DNA of 64,000 nucleotides from Neelides folsomi (taxonomy: Eukaryota; Arthropoda; Collembola; Neelipleona; Neelidae), in the NCBI GenBank assembly GCA_034687125.1, contig JAQGBZ010000110.1, positions 120,338-184,337 of the forward strand, given 5' to 3'. Shown here piece after piece: positions 49,183 through 59,450 of the stretch (the first letter of the stretch is position 1; the number at the start of each line of letters is the position of its first letter). A model generated the notes under the pieces. The model searched no databases. It was not told where the DNA came from and was given only the letters and a program-made list of their open reading frames with translations. Position numbers and translations under genes: made by a program.

Positions 49183-52100
49183 TCACTCAATTACTTTCTC
49201 ATCCACAAAGTCTTGAAGCCGCTTGAAGATCTTGGGCGAGATTTGGGAGTCTCCGGTGCTGATCCCATCTTCTCCCAAAATTCGTTTCACCGCTTTGGGT
49301 CTACTTCATCAAAAAATAATTAGAAAATAATTAGGCTTTATTATAATTAAATATTAAATCAGGGTTTTAATTCTTACTTTGAATCAGCGAATTGTATCAT
49401 TGCATTGATGGCCCTCAAGCTATTCGTTGGACTTCTGTTGAAATTGTATCTTAGCGGCTTTGAAGGTGAATGAGTGCTGTCACTCTTGAGGGGTCGAAGG
49501 AACACTGAATGTCGATCAGTAATCTTTCGAATCGGCGAAAGCGGAGTTGCTCTCAGAGTTGGAATCGGAGACAATGGAACTATCGATTCCTCTTGAAGCC
49601 TCGTCGAGAACTTTGTGGCATATTTGGCCATTTTATCAATAAAGAGACCATTGTAGAATTTGATAATGTCTCCGCGAGAATCGTCAGCAATGAGAACATC
49701 TCGATAAACAGCTGAAGATGACTGTGGCTGAAATCGGTAGCATCGCATGATTTCTTGAAACGTCGTTGGATGTTGCACAACCTACATTATTCAAAAATTA
49801 TTGTTAATTTTTTGCAATTATTTAAATTTAACATTTAAAACAAATTAATTACAATCAGAAAGGGATTAATTTTATAACCTTAACAAGAACAAAGATGCAA
49901 CACATGAGGATTTGATCCAAATGGCGATTCTTCATCAAATCCTCCACATGGTTCACAATTGCTTGTTGGAAACATGTCCAAATCTTCCTCAGGAGCTCCG
50001 TCTCCACTTTCAAGTTCTTGCACAACTCTTGTAAACGAACAAATGCAAGATGGTAAAATTTCCTAAAGAATAATGCGACGGAATTTCCTCTTTTGGGTTT
50101 ATCTCCATGTTTTGAAGGAAGAACCACACCAAGAATTTGCGAACTGGTCTTGTCTTGAATAATCAAAGTTGATTGCGTGTTTCCTCCAACAGCCACAGGA
50201 ACACACTTTTCGCCCGATGGAGCTAAAAACAAATTAATCGGTTAAATTATTTGCTTGATTAAAAAAATAAAAATCCATACTTTTAAGCAAAAATTATAAA
50301 TATTGGCATAATAATTTATGTATTTTAATCATAATTACTTTTGATAACAGCATATCTTTTAGGAGCATTTTCTCCACTTCCAGGATGATGTTCGCCAAGT
50401 TTCTCAATTTGTGAGGGAAGTAAAACTTCCTCACATGATGGAATCGTTTCATTTTTCTCGGCCAAAATGTTCAATGAGGTCCAAAGTGGGCTCTCACTTG
50501 TCCAAGCAAAACTCTCCAAAACGCTTTCTTCAACCTAAATTAGAAAAATAATATTATAAATGAACATTTATTGTTAAATCAAACTGAAGTTTTGATCAAA
50601 AATTGTGTCATTTACTTGTTTTAGATGTTTCACAACGTCGCGACAAAGATTTTCTTCATATCGAATTACAATTTCGATAACTTTATGAAAGTGGTAGCCA
50701 GAGAGCTCAAATGTGTCGAGAATCCAAGGGAATTTCTTCTGGGAGTTGTACGAGAAAAGAACAATTTCCAAGCTCAGGGCGAAGAGGCTGGTTTGAAAAG
50801 TATTTTCTTCCAAAATGTCCTATGAAAATCATAATTGAATCTTTAAATCAATAAATGAAAGATTTGGATTTCTCAATTATCTTGAAAATTCTGATATAAT
50901 AAAAATATGTAATTTCACAATAGCAAATCAAATCAAGTAATTTTATTATTGTTCTTAAAAAAGTAATATATTTAGAAATATCTTACCGTCATTTCCACCT
51001 TTTCCCCTCGAATCTTCACTTCTCCTTGAAGGATGGATTCAAGAAGTCGGTAGTAAAGTGTTGCTCCAAGCTCTGATCGATAGTGGGCAAATTCAAGATG
51101 AAGTCCTGGTTGATTGTTGATTTTAATAGTGTAAGCATCGCAGAAACGATTCCTCAATCGTTTAAGCCTATCAGCAATTTCTTCCTTGGGGTTTCGAATG
51201 CAATTTTTGAAAATTTCATCAAGGTGGGCGCTTGGGGTCGTGTTTCGTCCACTCAATAAGGCCTTTAAGTATAAAATGATATTAGTCGATTACCAAATCA
51301 GCATAATAAATGCATACATGGAGCCGCTAATTTTATAAGGAAATGCGTTAATTATTTATTATCCCAGTATTTTTTTACCTGTAACTGGCTGACTGTTTGA
51401 GTCGCTCTCGTAACTGGTGAAATGGCATCCTTATCTGGATACTTCTTCCCAAGAGTGAGAGGTGTTGAAGGAACAAGGTGACGAAGCTAAGCTCAATTAA
51501 TTATAAATTGATCAATTGTATTTTACAAATAATAAATTTATAAAAACATTTCTAATTATAAGTAAGACATTACCTCCTGAAGAGGTGGATAAGCCTTGAG
51601 CGATGGAGATAATGTGACTAGAGTGTCACTCATGTTTTCTGTTTCCACTCCAAAATTGAATTGGCGGTCACTCGACAAATACATCCTTTCGTCAAAATCT
51701 CCTTCGGTTAAAACATATTCTTCGTATTCCTTCTCAAGCTTTTTGGAATTTTGTTCAAAGACAGCTTCTTCAATTAATCCCGTAATCAGCTCTGAGTCTC
51801 CCTTCAAGATCTAAAATCCAGATTCATTATTTATCAATCCCAATGCATAGTTAATAATTAATTAATTATTATAATTGCATAATTTATGTAATTATGAGAC
51901 TTACCCCGGAGTCAATCATCGTGCGAATCTTCGGCTTAAGCCAAAATTCTTTAATGGTTTTAGCTTCAACGGAGATTCCATCATAGAGATCGCAAAGGGT
52001 GTGGATGATGCATGGTGGTTCTCCCCTTATGTCAATGTTCATCGTATCGGCTAAAGCTGAATCAAAAGAAATAAAGTTAAGTTATAATATTTAATTACAT

Positions 52101-53081
52101 GGTGAAGCGATTGTATTGAAATAATTTAGTACGGCTAAACTTTTTACTTACTAGCGAAGTTCGGTGTAAGAAGACTTTTCCTTCCGCTTTGAACCACGTT
52201 CAGAAATACCAAGTCAGTGCAGGCGAGAAGAAGATGGTAGGAGTTGACCAAATCATCACTGATTCGAAGAGAACTCTTAACGCAGAGGAAAAGCGTCCAG
52301 CAAAATTCAAAAATGTCGCTGGATGATTTGGGAGTCAACCTGTATATTAAGAAGTATATTTAATTTTTTATTAATATAAACATAATTATAATCGTGTTTC
52401 ATATATAAAAATATACATACTTTTTCTTGTTGGCTCGAGATTCATCAATTTCTCGAGAAAAGTCTTTAAATATTCCAGCAAAAATTGGCTCAAACTTCTT
52501 GAAGATGACAGTGGTGACAGCAAAGTTGCGCTCAAGTCTTTCAATTTTGCTTCGATATTCCTGATTTAAATTCGTCATGTCTCCCCATTTGCGGCTCTTG
52601 TCAAAAAACTCGACAAGGCTAAAAAATATAATATTTATTAGAATTTGATATCTACTATGTATTCATTTCATAGTGATTGGCGATTAATGACTACGAATGG
52701 GTGTTTATGTAATACTCTATGTTAATACAATACCTAAGGCCAGAAGTTCGCAACAAACGAGTGAGGTTGACGTAGCTTCCGTGCAGAGTTGGTGAGTTGA
52801 CAGATGGAATGCTTGCTTGCCGGCAAGCTACGTATATGGCACAGCAAAGCCAATGAGCTTGTTGTCCCTGAGTTAATTAAGACAATGATTATTTGTTTCA
52901 AGCAATTAAAATAGCATGGAGAAAAATTGCGCAAATGAGATCGTACCTCGAGGGTATATTTATGCCGGACATTGTTGAACGTCTTCCAGGTATTTTCTTT
53001 GGTCGTCACATCCAAGTTGAGATCAGCACAAAGCTCTTTGAATCTCTCTTGAGCTTCATCCTCATAACCGTCCTGAGCCAT
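49183..53081 (-). CDS. RBL1: Retinoblastoma-like pocket protein (p107/p130/Rbf type)
   Basis: Nuclear corepressor that binds E2F/DP and chromatin factors and restrains cell-cycle entry. Thirteen coding exons: 53081-52947, 52867-52734, 52618-52421, 52339-52152, 52056-51905, 51810-51574, 51486-51379, 51262-50987, 50819-50616, 50534-50339, 50222-49879, 49781-49378, 49300-49183; 897 aa, close to fly Rbf. Visible in order: an N-terminal cyclin-like fold (HWLCCAIYVACRQASIPSV, RSKIERLERNFAVTTVIFKK, residues about 45-150); a CDK-type TPLTLGKKYP and TRATQTVSQLQ entry to pocket A (about 350-384); pocket A (CLEV-type block FALSLEIVLFSYNS, VIRYEENLCRDVVKHLKQ); a short linker; pocket B (ALFFRKFYHLAFVRL, QILMCCIFVLVK); then FQEIMRCYRFQPQ and VYRDVLIADD. 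Several SP/TP sites (LSPIPT, PLSPIR, RSPTN, ISPK) suit CDK phosphorylation. The spacer is short as in p107/Rbf, not expanded. Convergent with NCAPD2. Confidence 0.95.
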
Positions 53082-54511
53082 CTGAAAAAAAGACCTTTGT
53101 ATAAAAAAAACCCTTATAATCTATTTGCTACTCATTATTATATAAGAATAAAGTATCGCGGGATCAAAAAAAAGTAAATAAACAAACGTCATTAAGCAGA
53201 TTATACCATGCGTAATAAATTTCTACTTTTAGTATCCTACAATTCTATTTAATTATCATCAAAATGGTCAATTTTAATAATTATTAATTCGATAACATAA
53301 AAATATTAATTACGAAAACACAAGTATAGTACATCCATTATGTAATCGTTCCCTCTAATTCACAATGCACAATGCATGAAGATATATCTCTATAGCCTTT
53401 ACACCTCAATTTACCATTAATCACTATAAACTCATCTTTAAACCATGAGTTAAACTGATTTAAACATGATAAAATTTTTAAAATCTTTAAACAAAGGAAG
53501 GTCCCTAAAAGCCCTCAACATCTTAATGCCGAAATGAAACACGTGAAGTGGGAAGTGGGTGTGAATTATTTGTGTCAAATATTGGCTAATGGATATTGGA
53601 AAGAGAGCAAGCGGGTCCTTAGAAATAGAGGTCAAACAAGGGCGGGTAATGTACCTTCTTCGGGTAATCGGCGGATCCGTCTGTGGGAAATCCGTGAATT
53701 CCGGAAGATTTGGGCACTCGGAGGAATCTGTGAACCTTTCGGGCTCCTTTTCCAACAACTAAGGACTTTTAACAAAGGCGTCGTGCGGGGGAGAAAAGAC
53801 CGCCTTGAAACAACTCCATCTCACGAATTATTCCTGCACTCGCCCAAGGGAAGTTCGCAAATTCTCTACGTGGCAAGTCCCACCCACCTTGAAAGACCAA
53901 CCAATAATACTCGCACGAGTATTGCAATTCCACGACTATTTTGCGAATATCCTAAACAATACATACACTGAAAGCCACTTCCCTTCAATTACAATCCACA
54001 CAGAATACACATTGAAGTGTTTTTGTTGAGGAAATTGCAATCAGTTAGTTTTGGTCTACAGGTGGACTCGACGGCTCTTCAATCATCCATGACCATGAAC
54101 TAACTAACTACGCTTACTAAACACACTCTGTGCTAAAGAGGAAGAAGACTCCCCATCTCACATCTTTCCTTATTATTCGAACCTCTGGCCATTGTTTGCA
54201 ATTTTGAAGCCGAAGATTTAGGTCATTTCTCTTCCATAAATATACTCCCCGTTGGTCAGATTATTGCTCCTATATAAGAACTCTAAGCAGGTAAAAATAA
54301 ACATTAAGCTATTTTGTAAACATACATGAGTTTGAATACATTAGTTTATTTACAATTATTTCTCACAATCGGTATATTGTGTATAAGTTGATATTTATTC
54401 ATTATAAAACATTAATTGTGTGTTTTTGTTTGGATTCAGACATCTTTGTTGCTAATTGGAAAGTAGACCATAAAAAACGTGACAGTCAATAAATTCGGAT
54501 ACGATTTTAAC
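53082..54511. promoter_or_regulatory. Divergent intergenic region, RBL1-like / Herp
   Basis: 1.43 kb between the two start codons. AT-rich next to RBL1 (53090-53460), then a block of higher GC at 53520-54000 and AT-rich leader DNA before Herp. It contains ACGTGGC (53868-53874), which has the core of an unfolded-protein-response element (TGACGTGG), and an 18-bp near-perfect palindrome at 53906-53923 next to CCAAT. An open frame of 145 codons at 53534-53971 (plus) shows no similarity I recognise and is left out. Transcription starts cannot be fixed. Confidence 0.45.
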
Positions 54512-56372
54512 ATGGAGAACAGGAACAGATCCGTGACTATAAGAGTCAAATCTGCAAGTTACAGATGCGAAGATTTGGAAATTCCCTGCGACCTCACATA
54601 TTCTGTCAGGAGAGTAAAGGAGATCATTCGGGATCAATATCCGCTACATCCTGTAAGATTTCTACATAATGTTTTGAAGATGATGAAATAGTAAAAGAAT
54701 GTTTATTTTTTCTTATTGGTTTCATTTGATGTCTACAGGAAGTTAAAGAGCAACGTTTAATATTCTCGGGCCATTTATTGGATGATAATCAAATCCTTCG
54801 AGATGTGTTATTGCCGAATAGTGAAGCATGTCAAACATCCTTCACACTTCACCTTGCCTGCAGTTCAAAAGTCATCCCACAAAGAACTGAACCATTGAAG
54901 TAAGAATATTTGATATTTTAAATGAAATTAATTATACTTTGCCATTTATTAATATTATTATTAAATTAAATTATTCATGGGATTATAATTATAAGGTCAT
55001 ATAATATTAACATTATTAACTTAAATTTTCGTTAATTACAGAACTCCCAAAACTGCTCAGACGAATGCAACTACTTCTGAACGGCCTTCTGCAGGACAGT
55101 TTCCATCCCATAACCCCCAAAGTGAGAATGGAGTTCCTCAGAATGTTGTCGACCTTCATCAGTTGTATGTTCAACAAATGATGGTCTTTATGAATCAATG
55201 GTATGCATTTTGTATCAATTATCTTATACTATAAAGATTGCAACTTTAACATTTTTATTTCTAGCAAAATTTTCGATTTTAAGCAATTTTTTAATTGGAA
55301 TTTCAGGTCCCAATATTATACTCGTGCGAATCCGAATATGAATTACCGCCAGGGGCCTTTCCTTCCTCAAATGACAATGCCAAATAATCCTTACAGTTAT
55401 CAGAATATTCCTCAAGTTTATCAACGACAAGGTAAACCGCTTAATATGCATATTTAAACTCATGTAATATTTAATTCTTTCCTTATTTATTTAATTCCTT
55501 ATCCTATTCATTTATGTTTAACAATATTTTCTTTTGGGATTCATCATAATAAATTAAATGTTTCTTCCAATAAAGGTGAGAATATAAATCAAGGAGAGGT
55601 ATTGTTCCCGAGAAATGAGCAAGGACCGGAGATCGGACAGGCAGCTGAAGTGATTCCTCCCCAAGTTCCGCAAGCACCACCACCACCGGTGGTCAGACCT
55701 CAAAATGTGGTCAATGAAGAAGATGAGCAACCAAGAGATATTCTTGACTGGATTTATACGATCAGCCGATTATTCTTAATTTTCAGCGTCGTATATTTTT
55801 ACGCGAACCTCACTCGATTTTTCCTTGTCGTCGTATTTACCGCACTAGTCTTGATGTAAGCAAATTTTATATTATTTAAAATTATCTTATTTTGGACAAA
55901 AAATCAGAATTTTTATTTATTTGCTGAAAATTTTTCAGATTACAACGTCGCCCTGGATTATTAAACAATAATGGTGCTGCTGCAAGGCAAGAACGTCCAC
56001 CAGAAAGGGAAGCGGGCGCTGCTGCTGCTGCAAACAATCGAGATGACGTACCTGTTCAAGAAAATAACGAAAATCGAAGGTTTGAATTTGTTTGCTACAA
56101 CACTTCATTTATCTTTATTGTCTTTAATAAATCTTTTTACTATTACATTAAGGTGAGAGGTCTTATAAATTAATATTTTTTGTAGAAACGAAACTGTCGA
56201 AGCTGAAGGAGCTCAAACTCCACCTGACCAATCAGCTGGAGTTGAGACTTCAAGAAGAACTGATGTCATCGAAGAATTACCCCAAGCCCCTCGATATTAC
56301 ATTTTCAATATTACATGGACATTCGTCACTACATTTTTCTCTTCTCTCATACCTGAAATGCAAGCAAATTGA
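54512..56372 (+). CDS. Herp: HERPUD-family ER ubiquitin-like membrane protein (Herp)
   Basis: ER-membrane protein that helps assemble the HRD1 ubiquitin-ligase complex in ER-associated degradation. Seven coding exons: 54512-54652, 54739-54899, 55042-55200, 55307-55431, 55576-55855, 55939-56079, 56186-56372; 397 aa, the length of vertebrate HERPUD1/2. An N-terminal ubiquitin-like domain (about residues 6-88) shows SVTIRVKSAS, a helix VRRVKEIIRDQYP and the signature EVKEQRLIFSGHLLDD. Then comes a Gln/Asn/Pro-rich cytosolic linker with WSQYYTRANPNMNY, PPQVP and a run of prolines (about 225-235). A hydrophobic hairpin (about 252-289: DWIYTISRLFLIFSVVYFYA then NLTRFFLVVVFTALVLI) gives two membrane passes, as in HERP. 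The C-terminus is Ala/Arg/Glu-rich and ends PEMQAN. The start is the first ATG directly before the domain. ER-stress induction is expected from the family. Confidence 0.92.
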
Positions 56373-56749
56373 AAGTTCGATATCGCACTTATTTAAGTTA
56401 ACTATATAATCACACGGCGTCTATTTATCGTTACAATCGCCTCACGTCATTAAAATTATTAATCTAATTAAAGTAATTTTGATGGATTAGTCTCAATTTC
56501 GTCAATCGTCAAAAATAAGATTTTCTTTTTGACCAATTAATACTAATAATTACATTATATATTCACTTGTAGATAACAAGCGTTAACTGATTATCTTATT
56601 ATGTATTGAGTAATTAAAACAATAATTTTCGATCGTTAAATAATGATCTTGTCAAAATTGATACCTTAAATGGGAATGATATTATATTTTTGAAGCAATT
56701 AAAAATATTGAAGCACTGCAACAATTCAATGTATTTATTACAGTTCATA
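56373..56749. other. 3' region of Herp
   Basis: AT-rich 377 bp between the Herp stop and the first transposon. ATTAAA at 56449-56454, 77 bp after the stop, is the best poly(A) candidate. Nothing else seen. Confidence 0.5.
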
Positions 56750-57477
56750 CCAACTTCTCTTAATCATAGGAGAAATGAAAATTAGTTAGTAACATTGGAA
56801 ATTTCTCAAATAAACAAAAACTTTTTAATTTAAACAAGTAAATTATCGTAAGTGCTTAAAACTGAGCTCCATTTTGAGCCAAACACTGAAATAATCTTTG
56901 TTCTAATCCATCTCGAATGTTAGGATTGGAATGTTCCTGCACGTTTCGATGATCGTCTGTTGTAATTCTTCAATTGAATTGAATTCCAAACGATACACTT
57001 GGTTTGGCAAATTTTAAATCCTCTGACACGTTGTTCCTTTAAAATTCTGCAAACCGACGTTGAAGAAATTCCAGTTTCTCGAGAAAGCTCCATAATTGTA
57101 CAGTAAGGATTTATTGATAAAAGAGCAAGAATTACAATTGCCGAATCTTTATTATTAACGTCTTCTTTTCTCGTCACTATTCTATCACACACGGTTCCAG
57201 TAGAATCAAATCTATCGACGATATTTTTTAAGCCTGCTGGGGTAGGATGTAAATTGGGGTTTCTTTCGTTAATTATTCTACAGGTCTGTCTTATATTTGT
57301 CCTCTCTTGGTGGTAAGTTAATACCATTGAAACTCTTCTATTGAATACCCGATTCTCGGTCTTCCAGCCATTTTCTCAAAAGTTGAGATTTGAATTTCAT
57401 ATTTCATTTTTTGTTTATTTGAGAAATTTCCAAAGTTACAACTCATTTTCATTTCTCCTATGATTAAGAGAAGTTGG
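56750..57477 (-). mobile_element. Internally deleted Tc1/mariner-type transposon
   Basis: Left end 56750-56820 and right end 57408-57477 form terminal inverted repeats of about 70 bp with few mismatches; both begin CCAACTTCTCTTAATCATAG. TA flanks each end (56748-56749 and 57478-57479), the hallmark target duplication of the superfamily. The 728-bp element carries only the two termini of its transposase gene on the minus strand (separate entry), so it is nonautonomous but could be mobilised in trans. Confidence 0.9.
56856..57371 (-). pseudogene. Transposase remnant, N- and C-terminal pieces only
   Basis: On the minus strand an ATG at 57371 begins MAGRPRIGYSIEEFQ. After a frameshift near 57325 the reading resumes at MVLTYHQERTNIRQTCRIIN, continues through a DUF4817-like helix-turn-helix (NPNLHPTPAGLKNIVDRF) and a second HTH (SRETGISSTSVCRILKEQR). 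Close to 56965 the frame changes again into SIEELQQTIIETCRNIP and ends LEQRLFQCLAQNGAQF, the typical C-terminus of this transposase group. The whole DDE/D catalytic region between the second HTH and the C-terminus is absent; the remnant spans 516 nt against about 1 kb for a full gene. Confidence 0.8.
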
Positions 57478-57479
57478 TA

Positions 57480-58039
57480 TAATCTGTATAGCATAATATC
57501 AAATATCATTTTCATAAACATTACTTCATTACTGTTTATTACTTAACTTTATTTAAAATTAAAATATTAAATTTTATTCAATAATGATGGTGAGTCATTA
57601 GGATAAATGTTTAATAATGAGTCATTATATTAAACCAGGTTAAACTCGCCAGGTGGATACCTTAACTTACTGTAGAAATAAAATACAGACATGGTATTAA
57701 AATATAAATAGAGCCAATAGACCATCTTGTTGTTTGTTCATGATTGATTGTGGTGCTGACGGAATGTGTTTATTACTTAAATGTCATATAAAAACATACT
57801 GAATTACCTATATTATAATAGATAATTAAGTAAGAAACTTTCCTTACTCGTTTCAACTTGCGTCATCCATTTGACAAAGTACAATTTCAATAACCGAGAG
57901 ATATTTATGTTTTGGATACATCTTTGAATGGAATTTATCATTGATCAGATACCTTTATATGATACATCTTTCCAATTCTAACTGGTTCCGCTGCTTCCAA
58001 GAGTTGAGATATAACCAAGTACCTTGATATTTATTTTTG
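57480..58039. other. Intergenic DNA between two transposons
   Basis: AT-rich. A short phrase ATGAGTCATTA-like occurs twice (about 57590-57600 and 57617-57627), a weak direct repeat. No gene recognised. Confidence 0.6.
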
Positions 58040-58041
58040 TA

Positions 58042-58628
58042 TAATCCCTTAACCATATTTATGGGACCGCTATTCTCGTGTAAATAACTTTTTTATTAAT
58101 CAACCAATTTTCATGAAATTTGAACAAAATATGTAGAATATCATGTAGTTTAAGGGGAAAAAGGTTAGGTATCAAAGGCTGGCTTAAATGCACTTCTTGA
58201 ATCGATATCACCAAGCGTCAATCGCAGCCTTTTTCACTATATGAATCATTTTAGAGTTTGGTTATATGATGTTATATAGAATGGCCTGCATCCAGGTCGG
58301 ACCTAAATCTTTTAGACAAAAATATGGTACTAAATAGATGCAAAGGTCAATACGAAACCAAATCAAACAATCGAATTATTAAAAAAGCTTTAAATAAGAA
58401 ATAGAAAACATTTCCAATGTAGATAATCCGCTCGCGATTGACGATTGGCGAACGCGACTCAAGAAGTGCATCGAAGCTGATGGGTCGACTTTTGACACCC
58501 AACCTTTTTTTGCCTTAAACTACATAAGATTATACATATTAGGTTCAAATTTAATGACAATTTGTTGATTAATAAAAAAGTTATTTATATGAGAAAATAG
58601 CGGTCTCGTAAATATGGTTAAGGGATTA
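58042..58628. mobile_element. Long-armed inverted-repeat element (foldback type / MITE)
   Basis: The left arm (58042 to about 58235) and right arm (about 58435 to 58628) are imperfect reverse complements over almost 200 bp, sharing blocks such as TAATCCCTTAACCATATTTA at the ends, ATAACTTTTTTATTAATCAA and ATGTAGTTTAAGG. A non-repeated centre of about 200 bp separates them. TA on both sides (58040-58041, 58629-58630) may be a target duplication, but the complementarity runs on for TTTG/CAAA outside it, so the true ends are uncertain. No coding capacity. Confidence 0.82.
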
Positions 58629-58630
58629 TA

Positions 58631-59400
58631 CAAATCCTTTTAGTTCATACTTTCCTTATGAGAGAGATTGTAGGAAACTACGTCAAACTTTTAATCGTAA
58701 GTCGTATTGTATTTACGTGCTTGAACAATAAAGGCGAAATCTCCTAACTTTGTTTACTTAAAAGGGGTGTTTGATGGCCATCGAGGAAAGAAGACCATAG
58801 GGTAGAGATACAATGACATCCCCATTCAAAATCAAGACTCAACTAGATTTGACCGATTCTAACGATTTCATGTTCCATTTTTACCACTTTTAGCAAATCC
58901 ATTGAAGGAGTTCTTTGAAAAAAACCCTCGATTATCTCATACTATTTATCAATAGCTCAAATTGATTACTTCACAGTTTTCATTTAGTATGGAGATAGGA
59001 AGTCAAATGCTATTTAAAAATGAAGGAGCTGAAGATGATGTTGGAGACTCCTTCATCAATAGTGAAATATAAGCATAAAGTAGGGAGTATGAGATAAGTA
59101 AAAAAAAGATAAATACGGTGTATATTGGTCTATTTCTGTTTGGGTCGAAGGACTACACTGTGATTAATCGTGGGTTAGGGGAGATAAGGAGGCCAACGAG
59201 GACGAACCCTCGCCTATGTATTGACAATGTAGGGACGAGGGGACGAGTGGCTGCTGCATTGGTGGACCAAGTCAGGGGTGACTGAGGAAGAAAAGTTTTA
59301 AATTTCTTTCTCCTCTAACTATCCGGCTCACTCTTCAACTTCTACATTTAAGCTCAACAGCAGCCTGGCTCGGCTCTGCACATTCAATTAATCACCACAT
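58631..59400. other. Intergenic DNA and probable ODC promoter
   Basis: AT-rich to about 59140, then a block of higher GC at 59150-59300 and a TTTTAAATT element at about 59296-59304, some 100 bp before the proposed leader exon end region. Assignment as promoter rests on position only. Confidence 0.35.
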
Positions 59401-59450
59401 TCCCTTCTGGAAGTGAAACTTCGTCCAGCGCTTTGTCTCCATTCTCACTT
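59401..59450 (+). other. Probable 5' untranslated exon of ODC (3' boundary at GTAAGT donor)
   Basis: A consensus ACTT/GTAAGT donor follows 59450. The acceptor TTGCTTTACAG at 61796 upstream of the ODC start codon requires a spliced leader, and this is the best donor I see in the block of higher GC upstream. The 5' limit of the exon is unknown; 59401 is a placeholder for its visible part. Confidence 0.4.

Noticed and set aside
53534-53971. 145-codon open frame on the plus strand between RBL1 and Herp
   Set aside because: It starts at an ATG but resembles no family I know, and the local higher GC alone lengthens open frames; kept as intergenic DNA.
55261-55306. Alternative TTTCTAG acceptor 43 nt upstream of Herp exon 4
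   Set aside because: Its use would shift the frame and bring an early stop; the TTTCAG at 55306 keeps the WSQYY block in frame.
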